From NCBI GenBank assembly GCA_016931575.1, contig JAFGEO010000070.1, positions 1 through 64,000 on the forward strand: a DNA stretch of 64,000 nt, read 5' to 3'. The position numbers and the translations under genes were made by a program. This DNA comes from Bacteroidales bacterium (GTDB lineage: Bacteria; Bacteroidota; Bacteroidia; Bacteroidales; UBA10428). Of the stretch, positions 52,112 to 61,307 are shown piece by piece (position 1 is the first letter of the stretch; each line of letters starts with the position of its first letter). Under the pieces are notes generated by a model. It did not search any database and was not told the DNA's origin. It saw only the letters and a program-made list of their open reading frames with translations.

Positions 52112-55072
52112 CTACTCCACGATTGTCATTACCGAATCAAACAATTCTTTGTTCTCTTCTATTACAGCCTGACTACCATAAACGCAGAATGAATTTTTGT
52201 CTATCACTGCCTGCAGAAGCGGCGCCAGTGCCCGAATATCAGCTACTGTGACGTTCAGGACCTCATCCCGGATTGTCTGGGCTTCTGCTTTTGTGTATCC
52301 TGAATAGTAACGGTTGATGGCAGTATTTCCTTTTTCCGAGGGAGTCTCAGGATAATCCAGGTCGGCTATGGTTCCGATGATGCTGCGTACCATTTCGGTA
52401 TCATCCGTTTCGTAGTTACGGATATATTCCGGCATGGCAGCGTAAACATCCAGGGTATTCTTTAGGTTGGGGTCGCGATACGATCCGAAAAATACACGGC
52501 CATCCCGGCGGAAATATCCGAATCCTCCATAGGCACCACCCTTGATGCGTACTTCTTTTTGAAGCCAGTCGGAATTCAGTATTTTACTCATTACCAGCAG
52601 ATCGCCGGAATATTTGTGTCCCAGCGCAAGGTAGTCAGCGCCCTGGAGTACATATTGAACTTTTGATGCGGCCATGAATCCTTCATTTTTCGGGGAGGTT
52701 TCTAAAGCCCAGTTTTGGAGTTTTTGCTCTTTGGAAGGGAACGCTTCAAAAGCAGCCGCCATGGTCTTTTCCCGGGTTTTATAATCTTCCTCTGAGCAGG
52801 TTATGCCCATGGTCAGGTTTTCACGCGTAAACAAAAGTTCCGAGATCGCCTGCATTTTGGCAGCTACCTCATCAGCCTGGTTTGCGTAGTCTTTGACCAG
52901 GTCGCGAACAAACCAGTAATACTCTATTCCACTGGTCAGTTCACCAAACAGCCCTTCGGCATTGTTATAGGAAAACATGCGTTTACGGGCATAGGAAAAG
53001 CCGTTGTTTTTAACATCTGCTTCCAGACCTGCGAGGTGTTTCACCAGTACTGTTCTGATGCGTGCCGTATCAGAGAAGTCGGTTCTCAGGAGGATCTCTT
53101 CGGTAAGTTCGAAAAGTTTGTCTGCCTTATCCATGGTTGCTTTGGCAGTGATTTTAAAATGGGGGATAAGTTCATGATCCTTTTGTGAATTGATGTTGGT
53201 GGACAGGGAGGTATTGAAACCCCCTGTATTGATCTTAAGGGCTTTTTCCAAACCGGCATAATCGTAATTTTCAGTGTTCAGCTTGGTCAGGAACTCCTCG
53301 AAAATGCCTATCCATGGGATCATATCTTCCGGTAAAACACGGAGGTCAAACAGGTAGTTTGCATAAAGGATCGAGTTGGTGAATTCATTGAAATGCAGGA
53401 CGGTATTACCCTTCAGATCTTTTTTGGTGATCTCGAACCAGTCGGTTTCAGGGCTGATATCCGCGAGGCTGAGCGAAGGAATGGTAGCGAGAGCTTCCGG
53501 TGAGTCCTCCTCATTCTGCTTTGCAAGCAAAGCTTGTGTGGAGGCAACAATGGCATCGATCTCTTCGTTGGACAGGGTACTTTTATATTCAGCGAGGTCC
53601 TGCTCAATTTTTGCTTTACGCTCGTTCTCAAGACCGGGTTTCGGAGCGAGGGTCAGCAGGAGTTTGTAGGGGTTATCAATCATATTTTTCTGAATGATGT
53701 CCTCCAGCATGTGTTTGGACAGCCCTTCTTTAACTGCCGCCAGGGGTTTTTCAAATTCGATCCCCTGGAAGGCATTGTTTGCATGCATCCAGCTTGTGCG
53801 TTGCATGAAACTATAGGTAAGACCTTTATTTACATTATCTCCTTCGCGAAGCCTGAATTCTATGCGGTTCAGGGTACCTTCAATTGCCTGGGCATCCAGA
53901 CCATTTTTAACCTGCTCTGCCAGGGTTGAAAAAATAACCTCTTTGGCCTTTGGAGCATCCTCAGGATTTGCATTGGAAATAACGATCTGCACTACATTCT
54001 GGCGCGTGCTACCGTTCCAGGCATATACATCATTGCCTATCCCTGCCTTCTGCAAGGCCAGGCGCACCGGGGCCGACTCCTGGTTGACCAGCACATCGGT
54101 GAGCACATTGAGCGCCATGTCCATGGTTTCATCTGTACAGTCACCAAATACAAAACTCAGGGCGATGTAGGTTTGACCTTCGGTATTGCTGCCTTCCGGA
54201 ACGGAATAATATTCCGATATTTCCTTCATTTCGTCGAAAGGCTTGTGGAAAGGAACTTCCGCATCGATTTCCAGCTTATCGAAGTGCGAAAGATAGGCTG
54301 TATCGATGAAAGTCAGCTCATCCATCAGGTTTGCATCACCGTAGAGGAAGATATAGCTGTTGGATGGGTGGTAGAATGTCTTATGGAAATTCGTGAAATA
54401 TTCCTGGGTCAGATTCGGTATGGCATCGGGATATCCTCCTGAGCTGCTTCCGTAAGTATTATCCGGGAAAAGATACTTGTTGGAATAGTAATAAAGGTAT
54501 CTGTCAGGACTGGAGAATGCGCCCTTCATCTCATTGTATACAACACCTTTTATAGTCAGCGGGTCATCCGGAGTGGTGAGCTCGTAATGCCAGCCTTCCT
54601 GTTGAAGGATCATCGGATCGTCATAGATCAGGGGATAGAACACGGCATCAAAATAGACATTCATCAGGTTGAAATAGTCCTTTTCATTCAGACTGGCTGC
54701 AGGGTAGACCGTTGCATCCGATGAGGTCATGGCGTTCAGGAAAGTGTTCAGTGATCCTTTCAGCAGAACATCGAAGGGGCTTTTAACGGGAAAATTCTTT
54801 GACCCGTTCAGGACGGAATGCTCCAGAACATGAGGGGTTCCCCAATCATTTTCAGGGATGGTTTTAAATTGAATGTTAAAGGTTTTGTTTGCATCGTCGG
54901 ATGCCACTTTGAAAATCCTCGCACCCGTTTTATTGTGCTCCAGGAGGTAACAGTCTGCATTAACTTCTTTAACAAAACGCTTTTCGATCAGGGTATACCC
55001 CGGAAAATTTTCCTCCTGAGTGAAGGATAGCAGCAACAGGGCTGACAGGAATAACGAAATCCTTTTTATCAT
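52112..55072 (-). CDS. M16 (insulinase/PreP-like) metallopeptidase
   Basis: HVLEHSVLNGS (HxxEH), GVVYNEMKGAFSSPD; start at MIKRISLFLSALLLLSFTQ gives signal peptide. Confidence 0.92.
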   Translation of the reverse strand: MIKRISLFLSALLLLSFTQEENFPGYTLIEKRFVKEVNADCYLLEHNKTGARIFKVASDDANKTFNIQFKTIPENDWGTPHVLEHSVLNGSKNFPVKSPFDVLLKGSLNTFLNAMTSSDATVYPAASLNEKDYFNLMNVYFDAVFYPLIYDDPMILQQEGWHYELTTPDDPLTIKGVVYNEMKGAFSSPDRYLYYYSNKYLFPDNTYGSSSGGYPDAIPNLTQEYFTNFHKTFYHPSNSYIFLYGDANLMDELTFIDTAYLSHFDKLEIDAEVPFHKPFDEMKEISEYYSVPEGSNTEGQTYIALSFVFGDCTDETMDMALNVLTDVLVNQESAPVRLALQKAGIGNDVYAWNGSTRQNVVQIVISNANPEDAPKAKEVIFSTLAEQVKNGLDAQAIEGTLNRIEFRLREGDNVNKGLTYSFMQRTSWMHANNAFQGIEFEKPLAAVKEGLSKHMLEDIIQKNMIDNPYKLLLTLAPKPGLENERKAKIEQDLAEYKSTLSNEEIDAIVASTQALLAKQNEEDSPEALATIPSLSLADISPETDWFEITKKDLKGNTVLHFNEFTNSILYANYLFDLRVLPEDMIPWIGIFEEFLTKLNTENYDYAGLEKALKINTGGFNTSLSTNINSQKDHELIPHFKITAKATMDKADKLFELTEEILLRTDFSDTARIRTVLVKHLAGLEADVKNNGFSYARKRMFSYNNAEGLFGELTSGIEYYWFVRDLVKDYANQADEVAAKMQAISELLFTRENLTMGITCSEEDYKTREKTMAAAFEAFPSKEQKLQNWALETSPKNEGFMAASKVQYVLQGADYLALGHKYSGDLLVMSKILNSDWLQKEVRIKGGAYGGFGYFRRDGRVFFGSYRDPNLKNTLDVYAAMPEYIRNYETDDTEMVRSIIGTIADLDYPETPSEKGNTAINRYYSGYTKAEAQTIRDEVLNVTVADIRALAPLLQAVIDKNSFCVYGSQAVIEENKELFDSVMTIVE

Positions 55073-55293
55073 GGTTAAGGGATTAAAATGAATAAATATA
55101 TAGTTGGAATCTCCAAGATTTGGTGATTTATTTTTGAAGCAACTAAAGTTAGGATATCTGGTAATAATAATCAAGAAGGAATATCAGGTATGATTTTCTG
55201 TTTCATTCCGGAGCGAAAAAAAATGAAAAATGCAAGATCATTGCACAGGAAAAACCTATTTTCAGCCCATCTTTATTCAATTATCAGCTAGTT

Positions 55294-57756
55294 ATGGTCA
55301 CTAATCCTCAACTTGAACTTGCCCATAAATTCGTAGAATTCACGAACAGAAATATCTTTTTAACCGGAAAAGCGGGCACCGGGAAGACCACTTTTCTTCA
55401 CCAGCTCAAAGCCCACTCTCCAAAGCGGTGTGTGGTAGTTGCTCCCACAGGGGTTGCGGCCATCAATGCCGGAGGGGTAACGATTCATTCTTTTTTTCAG
55501 ATGCCTTTCGGACCCTTTATCCCTGCTGAGGGCAGGGCAGAGAATGCCCAAAACCCTGCAGGGTATACCCGCATCTCCAGGACCAAGATCAACATCATTC
55601 GTTCCCTTGACCTGCTGATCATTGATGAAATCAGTATGGTGAGGGCAGACCTGCTGGACGGGATCGATGAGGTCCTCCGTCGCTACCGCAAGACAAGCAA
55701 ACCCTTCGGGGGATTGCAGCTGCTTATGATCGGGGATATCCGTCAGCTTTCCCCGGTGGTGAAGGAGGAAGATCGAAAACTGCTAAGTCCTTTTTACTCC
55801 AGCTTTTATTTTTATGGCAGCCGGGCCCTTCAAAAAACAGACTTCATCAGTATCGAACTTACGGAGGTATTCCGGCAAACTGACGATCAGTTCATAACTA
55901 TCCTGAATGGTATCCGCAATAAAAACCTGAACCACGAACAGCTGGAACAGCTAAACAAAAGGTACCTGCCTGATTTTGAAGGCGGCGAGGGGTATATTAT
56001 CCTGACTACCCACAACCATAAGGCAAAGGAGATTAATGACGGCAGGCTGAAAGCCCTTTCGGTTAAATCATACTCCTGGGAAGCGTATATCGGTGGGGAT
56101 TTCCCGGAATATATCTATCCGACAGAACAACAGCTGGAATTGAAAAAGGGGGCCCAGGTCATGTTTATCAAGAATGATCCTTCCCCTGAAAAACAGTTTT
56201 ATAACGGAAAGATCGGGTATGTGGAGGAAATAGATCCTGAAGACGATATCATTTATGTAAGGTGTGAAGAAGATGGTGAACAGATCGCTGTTGAGCGGTT
56301 AAAATGGGAAAACTGTAAATACAGTCTTAACGAGAAAACGAAAGAGATTGAAGAAGAAGTTGTTGGCAGCTTCACTCAATTTCCTCTTAAACTGGCCTGG
56401 GCGATAACCATCCATAAGAGTCAGGGACTGACTTTCGATAAGGCTGTGATCGATGCCCAGGAGTCCTTTGCACATGGGCAGGTATATGTTGCACTGAGCC
56501 GCTGCCGGTCGCTGGAAGGGATGGTTCTAAGTACCCCGATTTCTACCTCAAGCATTAAAATGGATCCGGGGGTGTCGCGGTTTTCGCAGGAGGTTGAGGA
56601 GAACCAGCCGGATAAGGAACTTCTCCTTAAGGCACAGCTTGATTTCAAAAAGGAGCTGATCCTTGAGATGTTCGACTTCAAGGCTCTGAGCCAGGCACTC
56701 AGGCAGCTGTTAAAGGAGATGAAAGGGTACAGGTCAGCCCTTATCCTTGATCCGGTTCCGCATGCTGAGACTATGCAGCAGGAAATCAGGGAACAAATTG
56801 AAGGGGTGGCACAAAAATTTATTGTTCAGCTAAACCAGCTCTTCGACCAGCTTAGCCTTGATGAAAAGGCTCTTCAGGAACGGATTATCAAAGGAGCAGC
56901 CTATTTCCTGGAAAAGCTGGAGCGTATCTTCCGGCATAAAATCGGCACCCTCTCTATTGATACCGATAATCAGCAGGTAGCCAAGGTGCTGAAATCCCGC
57001 ATGGAGTCGTTGCTTCTTGAAGCTCAGGTCAAAGAGGCCTGTCTGGAGAGCAGCAGGGAAGGTTTTGAACTTAAACGCTTTCTGGATGCCCGTGCCCGTG
57101 CGTCTATCGGGAAGGTAAAGGTGAAACAAGAGTCGCCGGCTGATGAGCCGGCCAGCATTTCAGAGCTTAGTCACCCGGAGCTGTTCGAAAAACTCAGGCA
57201 CTGGCGCAATGGATTGGCAGCAGTGCAGGATCTTCCGGCTTACCGGATCATGGGGCAGCGTGCCCTGCTGGGAATTTCCACAGCCCTGCCGTCCAACATA
57301 CCCGAAATGCTAAAGATCAAGGGCATTGGTAAGCGTACACTGGAAAAATACGGAAAGGATATCCTGGGGATGATCGGGGAGTACTGTGAAGAGAAACAGA
57401 TCGATTACCAGGCCGATGCACAGTTGCCAATACCCGAAAAACCTGGCAGGAAAACTAAGCAGGACAGCCAGAAGGTAAGCCTTGAGCTGTTTCAACAGGG
57501 AAAATCCATTGAAGAGATAGCTGCTGAAAGGGACATGGTTGTAACTACCATTGAAACGCACCTGGCCTCGCAGGTGGAACAGGGGTACGTTAATATCCAT
57601 CAATTGCTGGATGAGGTAGCGCTAAAAGAGATTACCGAGGCCATTGAAAAAACCGGCGAAACCCTCCTCAGTCCTTTGAGAGAGACCCTAAAGGAAAAAT
57701 ACAGCTACCGGGATTTGAGAATGGCAGTGGCATGGTTTAAGTGCAATCAGGTGTGA
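55294..57756 (+). CDS. PIF1/RecD-like helicase with HRDC and C-terminal HTH (RecQ-like tail)
   Basis: NIFLTGKAGTGKTTFLHQL Walker A, LLIIDEISMVRADLLD, AITIHKSQGLTFDKAVID; HRDC LLGISTALPSNIPEMLKIKGIGKRTLEKYG; HTH SLELFQQGKSIEEIAAERDMVVTTIETHL. Confidence 0.9.
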   Translation: MVTNPQLELAHKFVEFTNRNIFLTGKAGTGKTTFLHQLKAHSPKRCVVVAPTGVAAINAGGVTIHSFFQMPFGPFIPAEGRAENAQNPAGYTRISRTKINIIRSLDLLIIDEISMVRADLLDGIDEVLRRYRKTSKPFGGLQLLMIGDIRQLSPVVKEEDRKLLSPFYSSFYFYGSRALQKTDFISIELTEVFRQTDDQFITILNGIRNKNLNHEQLEQLNKRYLPDFEGGEGYIILTTHNHKAKEINDGRLKALSVKSYSWEAYIGGDFPEYIYPTEQQLELKKGAQVMFIKNDPSPEKQFYNGKIGYVEEIDPEDDIIYVRCEEDGEQIAVERLKWENCKYSLNEKTKEIEEEVVGSFTQFPLKLAWAITIHKSQGLTFDKAVIDAQESFAHGQVYVALSRCRSLEGMVLSTPISTSSIKMDPGVSRFSQEVEENQPDKELLLKAQLDFKKELILEMFDFKALSQALRQLLKEMKGYRSALILDPVPHAETMQQEIREQIEGVAQKFIVQLNQLFDQLSLDEKALQERIIKGAAYFLEKLERIFRHKIGTLSIDTDNQQVAKVLKSRMESLLLEAQVKEACLESSREGFELKRFLDARARASIGKVKVKQESPADEPASISELSHPELFEKLRHWRNGLAAVQDLPAYRIMGQRALLGISTALPSNIPEMLKIKGIGKRTLEKYGKDILGMIGEYCEEKQIDYQADAQLPIPEKPGRKTKQDSQKVSLELFQQGKSIEEIAAERDMVVTTIETHLASQVEQGYVNIHQLLDEVALKEITEAIEKTGETLLSPLRETLKEKYSYRDLRMAVAWFKCNQV

Positions 57757-57855
57757 AAACCTTTAAAAGGGTATTGCAGGTTGACGCGAATCGTTGAGAT
57801 CTGCGAAAGTCAGCGATAAAAATATGACAGGATTAACTACTGCACCTGCCCGATT

Positions 57856-58060
57856 TCAGGATCGGCTTTTTTGTTTTACCCCAACAATCCGGGTCTGCTC
57901 TTTGCCATTTTTAAAAACGATCAGAGTAGGAATATTCCGGACCTTGTATTCAGCTGCCTGATTTTCTTGCTGGATTGTACATCCGGAATGCTTGTCATTT
58001 TGAAAAAGCCATACAGCACAACACCGATCACTACCGTAATTATCGCCCTAATCACAATCA
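57856..58060 (-). pseudogene. Decayed thioredoxin-like gene remnant
   Basis: Minus frame ENQAAEYKVRNIPTLIVFKNGKEQTRIVGVKQKSRS* matches thioredoxin C-terminal half; upstream part (RAIITVVIGVVLYGFFKMTSIP) is in another frame. Confidence 0.65.
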
Positions 58061-58102
58061 ATACAAGTTACATCTCTCTCAGACGATACTATATCCCGGT
58101 TA

Positions 58103-59107
58103 TTACTTAGTTTTTTCTTCCTGTGCCATGATCCAGACCAAGGTTTTCCGGATGCCCTGTTTTAGGGATATCGGCTTGTATCCCAGTTCGTTCTTAGCCT
58201 TTTCTACGGATACATACCAATTGTATGAGAACTTGCGAACCCATCCCGGAGTAATAAGTGGTGGGATTTTAAAAAGGACAGCCCCTGTTTTCATGAGTGC
58301 CGAAACAACAAGCATCACGGCCAGGGGGAGCTTAAATAATTTGTATTTTATGCCGATAATCTCAGATATTGTGCCGAAAAATTCAATGTAAGATACATTC
58401 TCATCTCCTCCAAGAATGTAACGTTCACCTCTTTTTCCATTCTTTAATGCCAGCAGTGTACCGTTAACAACGTCGTCGACATACACATAATTGCCCACTG
58501 ATTTACCATTGCCCGGAAGAATGTGGTATTTACCCGCCTGGTACAAACGGATAAGTTTGGTTGCCGCATTGCTGTCTGACAGCTCGCCGGGTCCATAAAC
58601 CCTCGATGGGCAGACGATGCAGAAATTCAGCTTATCGGTATAATTCTCCATCAGGTACCTGTCAGTCATATCCTTGTACTTTTCGTAGTCGGAAAAGTAG
58701 GCATTGGGACGCGGGCGGACTTCATCCACCATTTCTTTTTCCATCGACGGACCGAATACCCCGGCTGTAGAAGTGATCACAGCTTTTTCCACCTTCATCT
58801 TTATGGCTGCCTCCATAATATTCAGCGTCCCCTCATAGATGCTTTTATAAAAGATGTTCTGCTCCTTCGACCAAACCTTTGCAAATGCAGCCAGGTGAAA
58901 CACATACTTACAATCTTTCATGGCTGCTTCCAGGCTTTCCCTATCATCCAGTGAACCCTTAAACCATACCAGGTTTGGATGCTGAAAATGTTGGATCTTC
59001 GATTCACTGCGGTATAATGCATGGACCATTACCCCCTGGTCGAGGAGTTTTTCAGTGAGTTTGTGGCCGATAAAACCGGTTGCTCCGGTGACAAATGCTT
59101 TTGTCAT
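58103..59107 (-). CDS. NAD-dependent epimerase/dehydratase (extended SDR)
   Basis: AFVTGATGFIGHKLTEKLLDQG; VFHLAAFAKVW; PSRVYGPGE. Confidence 0.92.
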   Translation of the reverse strand: MTKAFVTGATGFIGHKLTEKLLDQGVMVHALYRSESKIQHFQHPNLVWFKGSLDDRESLEAAMKDCKYVFHLAAFAKVWSKEQNIFYKSIYEGTLNIMEAAIKMKVEKAVITSTAGVFGPSMEKEMVDEVRPRPNAYFSDYEKYKDMTDRYLMENYTDKLNFCIVCPSRVYGPGELSDSNAATKLIRLYQAGKYHILPGNGKSVGNYVYVDDVVNGTLLALKNGKRGERYILGGDENVSYIEFFGTISEIIGIKYKLFKLPLAVMLVVSALMKTGAVLFKIPPLITPGWVRKFSYNWYVSVEKAKNELGYKPISLKQGIRKTLVWIMAQEEKTK

Positions 59108-59259
59108 GATACGATGTTATTGAAATACGCGAAGATAACATTTCTTCCTGACCTGGGGAGATAAAATGCATGGCTGACCGAAAGAGGATCAGTGCTTACC
59201 TTCAGTTTTGACGGTGACCAAAGAAAGTATTCTATCCCTACCGGGAACAAAACCGATGG

Positions 59260-59682
59260 ATGATCGTTATATCCATAAATCGAATTATGAAGATACGTGC
59301 ATACTATAGCCTGATCCTGTTGTTTTTTGTTGGAGCCTGTGCTGAGAAAGCAGATGAAGGATCAGTTATAAGAAACGTGGGAGCTGCCGAGTTTAAAGTT
59401 TTGGTTGATAAGGGTGAAGGACAGCTGGTAGACTTGCGCACACCCGATGAATTTGCCTCAGGATATATTGAAGGGGCCAGCCTGATAAATATTTACAGTC
59501 CCGATTTCAGGGATCAGTTGAGTATGCTGGACAGGGAGACCCCTGTTTACATATATTGCCGATCCGGAAACAGGAGCGCAAATTCAATTTACATTTTTGA
59601 GGAGATGGGTTTCAGGGAGATCGTCAATCTCCGCGATGGGATCCTGGAATGGACGGAAATGGGTTTCGGACTGGTTCAGTAA
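59260..59682 (+). CDS. Rhodanese-domain lipoprotein
   Basis: VDLRTPDEFASGYIEGASLINI; active-site YCRSGNRS; lipobox-like FFVGAC. Confidence 0.9.
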   Translation: MIVISINRIMKIRAYYSLILLFFVGACAEKADEGSVIRNVGAAEFKVLVDKGEGQLVDLRTPDEFASGYIEGASLINIYSPDFRDQLSMLDRETPVYIYCRSGNRSANSIYIFEEMGFREIVNLRDGILEWTEMGFGLVQ

Positions 59683-59747
59683 AAGATCGCCAGGCTTAAA
59701 CTGAGGATTCCATACCTGTGTGCATACAACTCCTTATCTGAAGATTC

Positions 59748-60956
59748 TTACTCTTCTGTAGAATTAGTTGCTTTTTTCTCCTGCTTTTCTTTCATCTTTT
59801 CCATCTGCCTGGCCTTCATCTCCTCATTTTTTGCTTTCATCCTGGCAGCCTTCTCCTGGGCTATTTTGCGCTGTTTTTCACGCTGTTCCCGGAGTTTTGC
59901 TTCCTGCTTCTCGAGGCGGTCCTTCTTTTTGGCGGCTTTCTCTTCCTGTTTAAGGCGTATAGCTTTTTCTGCTTCGGTTTCCTCTTCAAAGAGTGAGGCC
60001 AGCTTTGCATTCTGTGTAATCCCGTATTCTGAATTCAGGACCTGGCGTCCCCACCAGGTAAGGTTTTTCCATCCCCTTCTGTCGGCCATGTCGAGCCATT
60101 CGTTCACCTTGTTGTTACCGCTCCATGACCAGGCCAGGTATCCGTAGCCCAGCTCGTGGCATTTGCGCATAATGACAGTATGGTCTACTGTACAATTCAG
60201 GTTATTGACACCTTTATCGAAGTTGTATCCAAACTCCCCGACCATGACCGGCAATCCTGCGTCATAAAGCTTCTGGAGTTCAGTTTCTATTTTGTTGGGG
60301 TCGTTCCAGGATCCGTACATATGGACAGAAAACAGTACATTGTATAAGGGGTCTGAATTTACCAGGTCTTCTCCATATTTCAGGATGGCTTCATGTGCCT
60401 GTCCCCATCCCGGGGCATCGATGACGATGGGAGCCTGGTAGCCGGCTTCCCGGATGGCAGGGATTGCTTTCAGATAGACTTCTTTCCAAAATTCTGGTGT
60501 GGTCGTAAAGGTTCCCCATTCGTTGGCTATGTTGATCAGGATCTTATGATCGTAAGGGAGCAGGATCTTTTTTATACGGTCGCTGGTATAGTAGCTGACC
60601 AGGTTCATCAGGCTTTCTTCCGTAGTATCACCGGTTGCGTCATGCAATTCGATGATGGGGATCAGTTTGTTTTCGAGGCATTTTTGAACGATTTCTTCAA
60701 GTTTGAAATCGTTTCCTTCTGTTTCCCAAACCACCCTGACAGCATTTATCTTGTACTGCTTGAACTTATCCAGTGCAGCCAGTGATTTCCTGTAATGCCA
60801 GGCGTGAAGGTTGTTAACCCCACGGATAATAAATTCCTTACCGTTGGGATCCATCAATTTCCGTCCTTCGACATGAAAAGGTTGGGAGTTGCATATAACA
60901 GGGATACCCAGGGATATCAGCACCAGTGAAAACAGACGTACAAGCTTGCGATTCAT
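59748..60956 (-). CDS. GH5-like glycoside hydrolase with charged C-terminal extension
   Basis: GVNNLHAWHYRKSL, ILINIANEWGTFTTTPEFWKEVY, PVMVGEFGYNFDKG; start at MNRKLVRLFSLVLISLG. Confidence 0.88.
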   Translation of the reverse strand: MNRKLVRLFSLVLISLGIPVICNSQPFHVEGRKLMDPNGKEFIIRGVNNLHAWHYRKSLAALDKFKQYKINAVRVVWETEGNDFKLEEIVQKCLENKLIPIIELHDATGDTTEESLMNLVSYYTSDRIKKILLPYDHKILINIANEWGTFTTTPEFWKEVYLKAIPAIREAGYQAPIVIDAPGWGQAHEAILKYGEDLVNSDPLYNVLFSVHMYGSWNDPNKIETELQKLYDAGLPVMVGEFGYNFDKGVNNLNCTVDHTVIMRKCHELGYGYLAWSWSGNNKVNEWLDMADRRGWKNLTWWGRQVLNSEYGITQNAKLASLFEEETEAEKAIRLKQEEKAAKKKDRLEKQEAKLREQREKQRKIAQEKAARMKAKNEEMKARQMEKMKEKQEKKATNSTEE

Positions 60957-61307
60957 CAATATAAGTTTTTTTTTTGACTCGGCTAATTTAGTATAATCAA
61001 CAGATATATCCACCATAGGGTTGTATTCTATGGGCTTTAGTATCCCTTATTCCGTCGTATAGTGCAAATCCCGACTGTTTCTTATGATTATTTATGATTT
61101 CCAGGCTTAAATCGGAGGAAAAAACCGGATCTGTTTTTTCCTCCCCTCAGGGAACCAGGGCTGCCTCAGTTCCAGCTTTCTTATCCTGTTTTTCATTCAT
61201 CGCAGGAAATTCCCATTCAGTCCTGCAACCTTTTCTTTCATCAGCTCTCATTTCCTGTGACGTATTACACCAATCTGACTTTGAATCAAAATCAAAAAAT
61301 TATAAGC

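Noticed and set aside
46539-52112. Search by eye for a second copy of the tRNA 3' end (attR)
   Set aside because: No convincing repeat found; only a weak GACCCAAGT match near 52032, so island boundaries are left open
57871-58391. 79-aa and 138-aa plus ORFs near 58 kb
   Set aside because: Antisense to the thioredoxin remnant and the SDR epimerase
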